Assembly (NCBI RefSeq): GCF_023856365.1
Contig: NC_064533.1
Location: 32,102,118 to 32,166,117, forward strand
From: Brienomyrus brachyistius
Taxonomy: Eukaryota > Chordata > Actinopteri > Osteoglossiformes > Mormyridae
DNA: 64,000 bases
Direction: 5' to 3'
Below the pieces are notes generated by a model that saw nothing but the letters and a program-made list of their open reading frames with translations, did no database searches and was not told the DNA's origin. Below, one piece after another: positions 36,045 to 47,989 of this stretch (its first letter is position 1; the number at the start of each line of letters is the position of its first letter). The position numbers and the translations under genes are program-made.

Positions 36045-36385
36045 AGTGGTTAGCGCTGTTGCTTCACGTCTATGGGATCCTGGTTCGAGTCTCCCCCTGG
36101 GTCACATGTGTGCGGAGTTTGCATATTCTCCCCATGTCGTCCGGGTACTCCGGTTTCCCCCCACAGTCGTAAGACATGCTGAGGCTAATTGAAGTTACTA
36201 AATTGCCCGTGACCGAATGGTGTGTGAGTTCTAAATTGCCCGAATGGTGTGTGAGTGTGCCGCGTAATGGGCTGACCCCCCCGTCCTGGGTTGTTCCCTG
36301 CCTCATGCCCATAGCTTCCAGGGTAGACTCCGAACTATCGACTCTGAAAATCTAGAAGGATAAACGGTTTGGAAGATGGATGAAA
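36045..36385 (+). repeat. Diverged SINE (GGCGGCATGG family)
   Basis: From GCAGTGGTTAGCGCTGTTGC through CTGGTTCGAGTCTC (B box) to GGTTTGGAAGATGGATGAAA. The first bases of the family are missing. Confidence 0.8.
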
Positions 36386-37167
36386 TTTTGTAATCGGGGA
36401 CACCCCCCTGACCACGGAAATCGAATCCGCCATCAATTTTTATTGGTCACAAAATATACGATGTTTTCTCAAATGCAAATGTAGTGGTAATGTAATGACA
36501 TGATCGTGCAAGAGTAGATGTGTCCTTATTGCTATAATGGGTCTTCTGTGAAAAGGCCTAGCATTAAAGTTTGTTTTTTCTTAGATGAAATTTCTCAGGC
36601 TACTCTACATTCCAGGGAAAGCACTGAATACTAGCTCTACGTTTTCATAAGAACTGGCTTTTGAACCATATACAGTAAATCAGTGCCACTAGAATGAAAG
36701 TATATGACAATTAAAAACAATTCATTAAATTTTTTCAAGCATAATTAGCAGATAATGGATTCTTGTAATAAAAAGCAGTGGGACCTTGATTTGATATTGT
36801 GTTTTCAATGTTAAACGTCTGAAACTTTAAAGCAAACTACAGAACTGTAATTTTTATTATAGGGATAAAGGATTTTCTCTATTTAGAAAAAAATCAATAT
36901 CTACATAAGCTCAACAAACCCCTGTATACAAAACCACAATATTTATTACTTAACTGCCCAGCAGTACTGTGAATCCGCAAAAAATATAGAGCTTAGGAGG
37001 TTGAGTGATATCTGTTTGCTTAGATTCCTGTTTGAAAATAATAACTAAAAAAGATCTTTGTGGGGTGTTACAAACACCTGGGTTTCAGTGAGGGAGCCTA
37101 TTAGATTTTACTCTTGATAGATTTGAGACCCCCTCAGAACTGGATAAAACACGCTAAAGATTTCACA

Positions 37168-37575
37168 GTAACACTTTACTTGAGGGGACTTTAATAATGT
37201 AGTAGTACACGCTTGCTTAATGCATTAATTAACCAGTAACAAAGTGTTTAGTCAGTACTGATCCCATGTTCATTCATCATTAATCAATCATAACAGTTCA
37301 TGTATTTCATGGGAAAACCCATATTAGTTCATGATTTGTTCTTGAGTAATAAATAAGCTAAGTAATTTTTTGCACCTCAAGTGAAATCTTACCATTATTA
37401 ACTATTTAGTTAACTTAACTAACATAGTACCTGAATGGAATACATGAACTATCATGATTGATTAATGATGAACATGCATGGGATCGTTATGTAACTAACA
37501 CTTGGTTACTGGTTAATTTCTGCATTAAGTGAGCATGTAGTACTATATTATTGATGTCCCATCAATTAAGGTGGT
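37168..37575. mobile_element. About 400-bp MITE with long inverted repeats
   Basis: The left half (TTGAGGGGACTTTAATAATG, TGCATTAATTAACCAGTAAC, TTCATCATTAATCAATCAT) is mirrored by the right half in inverse (TTGATGGGACATCAATAATA, TGCAGAAATTAACCAGTAAC, TTCATCATTAATCAATCAT). The arms cover nearly the whole element. Confidence 0.8.
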
Positions 37576-38010
37576 CGATTTCATTTGCTATAAATAACAA
37601 AATATCAATGTGCTGTTAGTAAATGTAAAAAGAATATTTACTTGTTATAATGTATAGAAGGCACTGATAATTTAGAGAAGGCATGCTTCTTTTTTCCATT
37701 TCAAGTGTTTTGGCTGAATAAAGAAAGGGTTGTCAGTGCTCTTTGTCGAGGCTCTCATTCTGTAGGTGCAGCCTTATCACTGTGTAATGGTCCTTTATCT
37801 ATTTAAGGCTGCTTTCTAAATGCCTGTGCTGTTTTGCATTGTCATTTATTGCTGTGTTAACAGCTGAAGTGCGTCACTCTTCATTTACTTTCTGTGTTTC
37901 AGCTCGGACTACCATTCCCGCAGTCCAATCCCACTAAACCTGGCATCATTGTGTACATGAAAATTGCATAAAAATCGCTTCACATTTCCAGAACTCTGAA
38001 TCTGACTCCG

Positions 38011-38351
38011 GGGGCGGCATGGTGGTGCAGTGGTTAGCACTGTTGCCTCACACCTCTGGGACCCGGGTTCGAGTCTCCGCCTGGGTTACATGTGTGTGGA
38101 GTTTGCATGTTCTCCCCATGTCGTCGTGGGGTTTCCTCCGGGTACTCCGGTTTCCCCCCACAGTCTAAGGCTAATTGCAGTTGCTAAATTGCCTGTAGGT
38201 GTGCATGTGTGAGTGCATGGTGGGTGAGTGTGCCCTGTGATGGGCTGGCCCCCCATCCTGGGTTGTTCCCTGCCTCGTGCCCATTGCTTCCGGGATAGGC
38301 TCCAGACCCCCCGCTATGATATGATAAGCGGTTTGGAAAATGGATGGATGG
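38011..38351 (+). mobile_element. Young full-length tRNA-derived SINE with target site duplication
   Basis: Starts GGGGCGGCATGGTGGTGCAG, with a B box GGGTTCGAGTC, and ends GGATGGATGG. The 10-bp duplication ATCTGACTCC flanks it at 38000-38009 and 38352-38361, showing target-primed insertion. Confidence 0.92.
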
Positions 38352-38364
38352 ATCTGACTCCTAG

Positions 38365-39708
38365 CCCTGGCTCTGTGTGTGTTTCTAGGGTGTGTGTGTA
38401 TGCCCAAGACCTACCTCTTCCCTGGCCACCTCCTTCTGGGGAATACCAAAGCGTTCCCAGGCCCGCCTAGAGATACAATCTCTCCAGTGTGTCCTGGGTC
38501 TGGCCCAAGGTCTCCTCCTAGTTGGATATGCTCAAAACACCCAGGAGGGATCCTAGATAGATGCCCGAGCCACCACCTCTTTTCAATGCGGCGGAGTCTG
38601 ATCCGTGGCTATGCCTAGAAATTCTGTCCCTAAAAGTGATGAACAGAGTTGTTAACAATGGACAGCTCTGGTGGAGTCCAGCACCCACCGGAAACAAGCC
38701 TGACTTACTGCTGTACACAGGAACATGATGGCCCCCAACAATGGACCCTGCACCATGTGCTTCTGAAGCACCTCCCACAGGACCCCCCATGGGACATGTT
38801 CGTATGTCTTTTCCAAGTCCACAAAACACATGTTGGCTGGTCAGGCTAACTCCATAACCCCTTGGGAAGGTGAAGAACTGCGCCAATGTTCCAGGGCAAA
38901 ATCCGTGGTGTTCCTCCTGTATGCAAGGTCCAACTGATGGGTGGACCCTCCTCTCCAGAGCCTCAGCATAGACCTCCTCATGGAGGCTGAGGAATCTGAT
39001 CCCCCTGGAGTTGGAACAAATCGTCTGAAGAATTTTCAGGAATTCAGGGTGAATCTTATTCACCTCAGCCCTAGAGATGGGCAGGCCCTCCTTTGAGTCT
39101 TCCAGCTCTACTTGAAATACTCCATCCATCCATCCATCCATTTTCCAAACCGCTTATCCTACTGGGACGCGGGGGATCCGGAGCCTATACCGGAAGCAAT
39201 GGGCACGAGGCAGGGAACAACCCAGGATGGGGGGCCAGCCCATCGCAGATACTCCATCCACTGCCTGACTATTTACTCATTTGAGGTCAACGGTTCTCCA
39301 TCCCTACTGTAAACAGCATGGCCCTTATTTTTGTACATGGTCTTCATAATGGACAAATTGCACCTTACAGCACCCCTTCCATGGTCTCCTAGAAGATCAG
39401 ATACTAAGCTGAAGGGAGGCTAGCCCTCCCGAGGTAAACTCCAACATACACTCACAGGGCTATAAGTAGACCCGCACCTGCCCAGTGCCTCTCAACAAGG
39501 GCAACTCCAGAATGTAATAGTGTCTAGATCCTCTCCAGGTATTTGGTTTGAGTCTGACCTGTTCATTGAAGTGAGCCAAACTATATCTAGTCAACATCTC
39601 TCTACCTCCCGCACCAGCTCAGAATCCTTCCGTGTGCCTTCGAGTGCCACCCAATCTTCACTGCTCCTGACCCTCACAGTCCCTCTTGCAGGTGGTGGGC
39701 CCACAGAT
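38365..39708 (-). mobile_element. Decayed non-LTR retrotransposon (reverse transcriptase remnant)
   Basis: On the minus strand broken reverse-transcriptase pieces are readable around 38560-39000: LERRVHPSV, IQEEHHGFCPG, SGLFPVGAGLHQSCPL, LFITFRDRISRHS. These correspond to palm and finger motifs of a LINE common in fish. The FADD catalytic box is not seen in frame and the frame is interrupted. A 5'-truncated SINE is inserted at 39128-39248. Exact clade uncertain. Confidence 0.75.
39128..39248 (-). mobile_element. 5'-truncated SINE inserted in a LINE remnant
   Basis: Only the 3' part of the family is present (minus strand, (GGAT)n tail at 39128). The flanks carry an 11-bp duplication ATACTCCATCC at 39117-39127 and 39249-39259, so this is an insertion that was truncated on arrival, not a later deletion. 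Confidence 0.88.
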
Positions 39709-39710
39709 CG

Positions 39711-39768
<58 letters not shown>

Positions 39769-39769
39769 G
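39709..39769. repeat. (ATCT)n microsatellite
   Basis: About fourteen ATCT units directly after the LINE remnant, possibly its former 3' tail or a later expansion. Confidence 0.92.
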
Positions 39770-42111
39770 TGCCTGTCTGTCTGATCTGATCTGATCGCCA
39801 CTTATCTAGGACAGGATCATGGAGCTGATTCTTCATGCACCCATTATTTGCTTTAAGCAGTTACCATGTAACACAATGTATAACAAACCTTCTGTCTAGA
39901 ACAGAAAGGCAAATGCATCATTTCACTTTGAAACAAACACATTTCCATTGCTAATTTTCTCCACTTTCTCCCTGAAGTGCAGAATCCTTCTTGCTGTTAA
40001 ATTGATGGTGATGACAGAGCAGTAAATGCAAGTGTACTGCAGTGGCCAGACCGCGGCAGGTCCCTGTCTTTTGCTGGAGACAGACTGATCTCAGCCTGGG
40101 TGTACCTCCCTCCTAACCTGGCCTTTGGCTCCACCTCCTTGCCCAGGAGGTCTAACAACTGGATGGTGGCTGCCATGGCAACCTTCCTATCGTGCATGTG
40201 GCTGTCCTGACATTGCTCACTGGGCCCCAGTCTGATTGTCACTGGAGGGAAAAATGCTGTCATTTATGCTATTGTTTTGAAATTGTAACATTTAATTGAA
40301 CTTTTCATTCATGTAACATCTACATAAACCAATTTGTTACATTCAAGCACCTGCATAGCTGGTTCACCTGATTATAAACTTAACCATCAGTTTATGGTTT
40401 ATGGTGGGTATAGAGAAAATGTATTTAATGACTTGCGGAGAGATTTAGGAATCACTGATGTAGAATATCAGGATGGTTTCCAATGAGAAATGTTTAATAC
40501 TCCTCTGGAATAACAGAGAGAGAGATGGAACCTTCTTTTTATCTCTGGGGGAAGTTGGTCCATATAAATGTCTGTTAATGGCTGATGACAGAATTTACAA
40601 ATAGAGAGATCACCTTAGCCTAGTTGTAAATATTTTTGTTAGCACCGTGAAAATACTGTAATAATCTCCATCACTTTTCTTTTCAACAGCTACGATTTTA
40701 ATGCCCTGCAACAAATTCTGGACTTAAGGGGCCGTGGAGCTGCTTAGCTGCCCTTTGCAAAAGGCCACCTTTTTTATTAAGAAAAGAAACGGGTTGGTTT
40801 CTCCGTTTCACTAAAACAACACTGACTCCTCCACCCCCATCCCCCCAAGCCGGTTGAGTCATTGTTTACTGGTCTACAAGTTTTGATTACCGCACTTTAA
40901 TTGTTGAGTCCATATTTGCTCTGGGAACATTGGGAAGTTTGCCAGAGAGTAAATTGAATTTGACGTCATGGGAAAGAGACACTAGGTTTAGAAAACACAA
41001 AGTGGTATGGATTACTCACTACAATGCTTCTGTGTGAATAGAATCATAAAAAGATATATTTTTTTTGTGATTTCAGGGTTTTCTCCAGAATGCAGACCCA
41101 CAAAAAAAAGTAATTGTTCAACTTGTAGCACCAGCCTGTTTCGGATGTTCTTGGGTTCTGTTTTGGGTTATACCTGTTCCTTGCTTGTTCCCCTGTACTG
41201 TGACAGTGTAATCTCAGTGGAACCCCTTTGCGTTATGTACACAGCTGTATGCTTTGCCCTTCTTTAAAGCTGTATAGGGGCTGAACAGTGGCTCAGCACA
41301 GGACACTCGAGCACTGTAGAAGAGAGCCAGCTGACTGCTGTCATTTATGTTACCCTGCATTCTCTTAACTTTCCCTGGTGTTAATTAGGGGGCTTCCAAG
41401 TTGTGCGCCAGTCCCTGGTAAAGACCCCATAGCAACAGTATCACTGAATGATGGCTTATTGCCAAATGCAGGATTAACCAGCTACGCAGCCTGCAAGCAG
41501 CATCGCTCACCGCGTGACAGGCTAGTCTTTGTCTGCCATCTCTGTGTTCTGCTGTCTTCATGGAAACCAGCAGTGGACTTTAGGGACTCTGCGTTAAAAC
41601 TTTTGATCACTGTAGGGGGGTGTAACTCAGACTCGGCATTCTCATTTCTTTCGCTTCCCCCTTTCATCTCCGTTCTAATCTTTCCATTAGTATTTTCCTC
41701 TTCTGTGCTTCTGGCATTTCTGTGCTTCTTCCTCTCACTCTTGCCCCATCCAAGCTTCGCCTCTCCCTCCTCTCTGCCTTCTCCTCTTCTGTCTGTCGCC
41801 CTTTTCGTATGTGTGTGTGGGACTTCACTCCAGTCAGTGCTTAATTAGGTAGCTACAGAAGGCTCTCCTCATTAATCCCAGCCCTCCCCCTCCTCCTGCT
41901 CCACCTCTAATTAAATATCACTGCGTCCGATCCCTGCTGAGGTTCAGAGGAACGAGACCTCTTGGAGAAAATTGGAATGGAGGTCATGAGGGACACTGGT
42001 GTAACACAACAAGAGACAAGAGGAGATCCTGTCTTACAGTGAAGTCCGAGTCACTGCCATCATCACGGAGCCCATTTCAGAAGTGTGGTTCTGGGAGAGG
42101 TTGGCACAGGT

Positions 42112-42294
42112 CAGGGGTCTCCAACTCCGGTCCTGGAGAGTTACTATCCAGTAAGTTTTCTATCCTACCTGGCTTCTGATGAGCCACACCTGTTCCTGGT
42201 ATTTGCCTGAGAGCAAGTGTGGTTCATCAGCAGCCAGGTAGGATAGAAAACCTACTGGATAGTAGGTCTCCAGGACCGGAGTTGGAGACTCCTG
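42112..42294. mobile_element. Near-perfect palindromic MITE
   Basis: Left arm CAGGGGTCTCCAACTCCGGT, TCCTGGAGAGTTACTATCC, TTTTCTATCCTACCTGG, GATGAGCCACAC; the right arm is its inverse (GTGTGGTTCATC, CCAGGTAGGATAGAAAA, GGAGTTGGAGACTCCTG). Arms of about 78 bases with few mismatches and a loop of about 27. Type common in fish genomes; hAT-like ends. Confidence 0.88.
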
Positions 42295-42761
42295 GCACAG
42301 GTTGTGCTTGAGAATACAAGACACTCATATCTTCTTTCTATCTGTCCTGTGGGTGAGTTTACACTGGGGCTTGTTCTTTCACGCAGGTCAACTTCGGCCC
42401 CCAGGTCTCCACCCCGGCAGTAGGAGCCCCTGGGTGACATTTGAGGGGGAGTCACCAGCACAGCAGCAGGTACCAGGGGTCCCTCGTTATCAAAATTCCT
42501 TGCTGTACATTTTTACAGTCCATCATGTCCTGGAAAGTGATATAATTAAGTCCCCCTTTAAACTGTCATGGCAAGAGTACAGCAGTGACTTTTTAATGAT
42601 AATGTCAGGCACCCTAGACTTTCCATTAAAAAGGAAAAAATGTCGTTGATCATTTTTCCTGAAACACTCTGTAGCCATGAGCTTGGGTCCACCAAAGCTA
42701 ATGTGGTTCTGCAAGACTCTCTCCACCCTGAGGAACACAGCAAGATCAGTTCATTTGAAAG

Positions 42762-42840
42762 GGCTGACTGAGGTGCTTCATTGTCTCGAGGTGGAACAGA
42801 GAGCTGACTGAGGTGCTTCATTGTCTCGAGATGGAACCGA
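42762..42840. repeat. Two-copy 39-bp direct repeat
   Basis: GCTGACTGAGGTGCTTCATT followed by GTCTCGAGGTGGAACAGAG is repeated at once with three or four changes. Confidence 0.8.
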
Positions 42841-42999
42841 GTCACATTCCGGGTCCTCCAAAGGCCATCTGTGTCTGACATCAAGGCTTAGATATAGATT
42901 AAAGCTTTTTCCTCCACTTTAGGGAATAGAGTTCCGAGGCTTAAGATGACAAAGCCCATAGAAATAGCTTGTGCGTGTTTGTGTGTGTGGGTCTTCAGG

Positions 43000-43320
43000 C
43001 TCTTCAGGTTTCCCTCCCCAGTGAGAAAGCTGCTGGTGCCTCTTGGATCTCACCACACCCCCCATCTCTCTATCCCACGCTCCAGGCTGATGACATGTGG
43101 ACATCATGCTTTTCAGCCTGTGTGGCTCTCAGACTATGGAATAATATCCCGCTGGCGCTGAGGTCAGTGGAATCAGTCAAACTGTTTTAATGTAAGCTAA
43201 CAACATGCTTATTTTGGATGGTCCTTGGGTACCTCAGTTTCATGTATTTTACTATATTGTTTGTTCTTCCGTCCTCTATGGCACCTTGTGTGAGAAAGGC
43301 ACTATATAAATAAATTTTGT
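43000..43320 (+). mobile_element. 3' end of an L2/CR1-type LINE
   Basis: The frame reads ALRLWNNIPLALRSVESVKLF-like sequence (43130-43190), which matches the C-terminal end of fish LINE ORF2 proteins (LWNSLP..LR). It is followed by a 3' UTR with GGCACTATATAAATAAATTT. Confidence 0.7.
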
Positions 43321-43957
43321 TCTACTTACTTGCTTACACACCCCATTCTCACCATTAGCAGCATAACCACTGAATTTCCAAGCATCCAAACCGTATTTCT
43401 GCCCCCGCTTATGTACTATACCCCCCTTTTGGCATCACACGAACACCATCCCAAATGAATGACCGTTTCAAAATGTTAACCTGCAGTCAGAGATCCATGT
43501 TTTCATGGCATATTGTGCTTTAAATCTTTTCCGTGTTTCTCTGCATTCATTTCATCTACATGTATTTTAAGGGTTGTTAAGTGGTTGGCCAGGGTATTTC
43601 ACTCTCACTTAAGTCCACCTCATAAAATATTTTTTTTACATGCTAGTGTTACTTTTCTTGGGGTCTGTGCTAGAATTAACATGCATACTAAATTTAGTGG
43701 ATTGAGTGGGTGTATTGGTTTAATGTTGATAATAACAGTTGAATCATATAAAAGTAGTGAATAGAAATAATAATCTGTTGCCTACCTTTGAGTCTATTTG
43801 ACATGGTATACATTTAAGGTGTTGCATAAATTAAATTTGGGGAATTTTTTTGTATGACGTAAAAATGAAGCAATCACACTTCTTTTTCCATCTCTGTCAG
43901 AAAATTGCTCCCATGTTAATACAAGCAGATCATTATGAACTTAGGGACAGAGACTTC

Positions 43958-43988
43958 GGAGCAACATGGTGACGCAGTGGGCAATACC
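43958..43988 (+). repeat. 5' stub of a SINE next to the 42-bp array
   Basis: GGAGCAACATGGTGACGCAG followed by TGGGCAATACC matches the start of the GGCGGCATGGTGGTGCAGTGG family. The 3' remainder of the same SINE resumes after the array at about 44620. Confidence 0.7.
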
Positions 43989-44618
43989 ACTGCCTCACAC
44001 CTCAGGGACCCGGGGTCAAGCCACTGCAACGCTGCCTCACACCTCAGGGACCGGGGGTCAAGCCACTGTGCCACTGCCTCACAGCTCAGGGACCAGGGGT
44101 CAAGCCACTGCAACGCTGCCTCACACCTCAGGGACCGGGGGTCAAGCCACTGCACCACTGCCTCACACCTCAGGGACCGGGGGTCCAGCCTCTGCGCCAC
44201 TGCCTCACAGCTCAGGGACCGGGGGTCAAGCCACTGCGCCACTGCCTCACACCTCAGGGACCGGGGGTCAAGCCACTGCGCCACTGCCTCACACCTCAGG
44301 GCCCGGGGGTCAAGCCACTGCGCCACTGCGTCACAGCTCAGGGACCGGGGGTCAAGCCTCTGCCCCACTGCCTCACACCTCAGGGACCGGGGGTCAAGCC
44401 TCTGCGCCACTGCCTCACACCTCAGGGCCCGGGGGTCAAGTCACTGCACCACTGCCTCACAACTCAGGGACCAGTGGTCAAGCCTCTGCGCCACTGCCTC
44501 ACACCTCAGGGCCCGGGGGTCAAGCCACTGCACCACTGCCTCACAACTCAGGGACCAGTGGTCAAGCCTCTGCGCCACTGCCTCACACCTCAGGGACCGG
44601 GGGTCAAGCCTCTGCTCT
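43989..44618. repeat. 42-bp minisatellite of SINE origin
   Basis: About fifteen copies of a 42-bp unit built of CACTGCCTCACACCTCAGGG plus ACCGGGGGTCAAGCC. The unit corresponds to the SINE segment GCACTGTTGCCTCACACCTC / GGGACCCGGGTTCGAG, and SINE sequence flanks the array on both sides. As 42 is divisible by three, long open frames run through on both strands; they are not genes. Confidence 0.92.
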
Positions 44619-44725
44619 GGTTCTACATGTGTAATATTTGTATGTTCTCCCCATGTCAATGTGATGTGTTCTCCCAGTTCACAATCCATAATGAAGCTAA
44701 GGTGAATTACCAAATTATCTGTTAT
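44619..44725 (+). repeat. 3' remainder of the SINE after the 42-bp array
   Basis: CTACATGTGTAATATTTGTATG and TTCTCCCCATGTCAATGTG, then CATAATGAAGCTAAGGTGAA, align with the mid part of the SINE (CACATGTGTGTGGAGTTTGC, TTCTCCCCATGTCGTCG, GACATGCTGAGGCTAATTG), strongly diverged. Confidence 0.65.
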
Positions 44726-44784
44726 GTTTGTTTCGAATTACTGAGACCAGATCTCCCTACATTGTGATACAAACCTGTAATATT

Positions 44785-45258
44785 TTCTTTGTGGGAACAT
44801 TTTGGTCCACATAGGAATGACCTTTATATAAATCTGTGACTGCAATTAGAAAACTAAAAAGCCAAACGTCTTGTATTTCACCTAGGTACTTATGGTTAGG
44901 GAAAGGGCTGGGTAGGAGTTGTCATAGTTGGGATTAGGGTTATGTCCATAGAAATGAATGGAGAGTGATATAGATACATGGACTCTGTGTGTGTGGATCT
45001 GGTTTATATTACATTATGGGACCACATTATTTTTGTGTAATAAAAACCTGTTTTTTTGTAACCTTGTGGGGACCATTTTTCGGATCCCCACAAAGGTCTG
45101 TGAATGCAATCAAAAAACTAAAAATCCCCAAAGTCTTGTATTTTATTTGGTTACTTATAGTTAAGGTTAGGGCTGGGTAGAGGCTAAGGTCTTCATGTTG
45201 GGATTAGAGTTTTCTCCATATAAATCAATGGAGAGTCCCCACAAAGGTATAATTACAA

Positions 45259-45260
<2 letters not shown>
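44785..45260. repeat. Two tandem copies of a dispersed fish repeat
   Basis: The block at about 44785-44975 and the block at about 45060-45260 share the order AAACTAAAAA, GTCTTGTATTT, TACTTATRGTTAGG-like, GGGCTGGGTAG, GTTGGGATTAG and TCAATGGAGAGT. The second ends with CCCCACAAAGGTATAATTAC before a (TG)n run. Confidence 0.65.
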
Positions 45261-45261
<1 letters not shown>

Positions 45262-45306
<45 letters not shown>

Positions 45307-45320
45307 CTGTGTGTGTGCAT
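45262..45320. repeat. (TG)n microsatellite
   Basis: About 58 bases of TG with small interruptions, between the preceding repeat and a SINE 3' fragment. Confidence 0.92.
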
Positions 45321-45426
45321 CCCCTGCAATGGGTTGGGGCCCCATCCTGAGTTACTCCCAGCCTTCTGGGATAGACTCCAGAGCCATGTGACCCTCCCCA
45401 GGACAATCAGGTATAGGAGATGGATG
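45321..45426 (+). repeat. SINE 3' fragment
   Basis: CCTGCAATGGGTTGGGGCCC, TCCTGAGTTACTCCCAGCC, TTCTGGGATAGACTCCAGA, GGAGATGGATGAGA follow the 3' third of the SINE family. Confidence 0.75.
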
Positions 45427-46020
45427 AGACAGTTAGTCTTAGCGATCATGACGGCAAAGAAGTTTTACAAACTTTTAACTATCTTTACGAGCCACCACTT
45501 AACTAGGGTCTGTGCTGAGGCAGAGTGACTGAAGGTGCCCGAAGGCTTGTTTTGAGAATGTAGCCGCAGAGATGATGCTGGTCTCCCTTTCACGCTCAGG
45601 AACATCCAAAGCCTGAGATGGATCACCCCCCACGCTTCTCCTAACCCTGGGGCTGTACGATACCCTCCCACACACCCCATTTCCTGACTCCAGTGCAATT
45701 TCAGCACCTACATCTTGGCAAAAACATGTGGTGCACTCAGCATGAATAAATGCAACACCTAAGGATGTAGCTGAGTCTCCCAGTTCCACTGCCACATCCC
45801 TGTCTCCTTCTGGAAGCCCTTGTTTGCCTTCCATGATGCTTTGTTCACTTTTTAGAGACATGACACCCTTCTAGGAGTGAATGAGAACCCACAGTACTTC
45901 CACAGTTGTGTCAGTGCGTGCATGTTAGTTTCAGCTCACTTCTTCTCAGTTAGATGTGTCTTCTGCTCATGGTGAACACAAGAATGCCTTTTATGTAAAT
46001 GTTACGGTTCCAAATGTATA

Positions 46021-46210
46021 AATGGGTGGTACATTGGTTAGCGAAATAGCCTCACTGTGTGCAGTTTGCTTGTTCTTCAATATATTTGCCTCTATGTGTC
46101 CTGTGATGGACTGGCATCCTATTGGTGGCGTTCCAAACCCTTCCTTACCAGGCATAGACTTCAGACTAACTGACTTTGTAATGGTAAAGTGGTTATGGAA
46201 GGTGGATGAA
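46021..46210 (+). repeat. Old, internally shortened SINE copy
   Basis: AATGGGTGGTACATTGGTTAGCG-like start, then CCTGTGATGGACTGGCATCC and AAGTGGTTATGGAAGGTGGA follow the order of the SINE with large losses. Confidence 0.55.
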
Positions 46211-47989
46211 AATATAAACTTAAATTGTCTTTGTAATATAGAAAATAAGTGTTTTATACATTAGGACATATTCAGTGTTTGTGGTTCATGGAGCTTTAGC
46301 GACAAAAATAGACTCACAGTACCCACTAGTTACACAGAAAAAAACATTTCCTGTGCAAATTAAAAAACAGTGTAGGAGGTTGAGTGCTTCCTTACAGAGA
46401 ATGCTAAATTGGTCGTCTCCAGAGGATTTTTTTTGCATGAGGTAAAATTGGTTTCTATGCACCGCGCTTCTGCATAGACACAGTTCTGGCAAGTTCAAGG
46501 TGTCTGCAAACACATATTCGCAGCTGGGATGAGTATCAAGAGAAACTGCCAGTGTTTACTCACCTCAGACTGCAGAAACTTCAATGGCGGCGCGAGCAGA
46601 CAGAAGCTGCTGATGGCTCCAAACCTGCAGCCAGGACAGGAGTCCAACAAGCCGCAGAGGATGGCGCCAATGCGACCAGCATGGCTGGCATCTCATGCTG
46701 GACACCGCGTGTCTCGCAGATGCGGCATTGTAGAGGGGGCCGAGTGAGCTGCAGACACCAACGCCATTATGGATAACACAGCTGTAACTAATTTCGGTCA
46801 TTGTTTAATGTAGCTGGATGAATGAGACACCAACGGGCTGTAGGAAATGCCTGATTGGGTGCTGTATAGTGACTGGGGACAGAGGGATGTTACCCATAAT
46901 GCATCTTGTTTCAGTCACATGGACTCTTCCGAACTGATCTTCAACCAGGCATGCTAAGTACAACTGACAAGTGAGCTGGACCAGGACTTTTCATTATCTT
47001 TTTAAGAGCAATAATTGATAGTATTTTACCATTAAGCAAGCGTACTCAAAAAACAAAGGATGCACATATCATATCCGTAATAATCCATCCAAAATCTAAT
47101 TGTTTTTGCCAATATCATTCAATAGTTGTTTTAAAAATTATATACAAGCTCACTATAAATACGCGCTGTACACTACTTGTGAAAATTATGGTTCTGATAT
47201 TCTTATAATTGGGAATAATATTAACGCTATTTGTTTTAAGCCCTGTCTTAGTAAATATTATGCTGTATGACATTTGCAGATTCAGTTACCAGCTACTGTT
47301 AATCCACTTCCAGATGCAGCAATTTAGTGGAACCACTTCTTTCAGTGATTATTTTGCACTAATGATCGGAAGTGTAATCTGATTGTTCTCCTGTCTACTT
47401 GGGGTTTCGGCAAGCGGCTTTGAGAGACAGCCTAATCACTAAAAGAACAACACTGCCTCCTTTGGCCAGCCTTGACCTGAGAGATGGCTGCAATGGAGGG
47501 CGGTATCTCAGCTCACAGTGAAGTGACTGTGGAGAAGCATTGCATTTGTGGGTCTGGGGTCTCCTTTATGCAAAAGTAAAGATGGCATGTCTTGCTGTCC
47601 AATACCAGATGCAAATAAAATTTTATGAATTGAAATCAATTAAACACACTTTATTTCTCAATGAGGGGCAATTAAAGGCACATACGGCGGTTGAGAAAAG
47701 GACACAATGACATAAAGTGCAAACATTTATTTGCAGCATTTAGAAGATGAAATTAAGTGACATATGTATGCAATGAAAATATTAAGTAGTCCATGTTCTG
47801 TAACTGCATATCCCATACAAAGTCATGGCCAATTTGGATCCCATAACCAGGAAACACAGGACACAAGGCAAGAGGACACTCTGACCAAGTTGCATTAAAA
47901 TATCATACCAGTATAATGACACAAGCATAAAAGGGTTGAAAGCATTTATTAGCACTTTAACACAAACCAAACCTTTGAGTTAGGGTGCC

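Noticed and set aside
43916..44713. Long open frames (up to 256 codons) on both strands with repeated HCATASHLRDRGSS-like or LDPRSLRCEAVAQ-like units
   Set aside because: They are the 42-bp minisatellite read in frame; the array derives from a SINE and has no start context or homology.
45499..45861. 120-codon minus-strand frame
   Set aside because: Not recognised and flanked by repeats; may be part of an unknown old element but nothing supports a gene.
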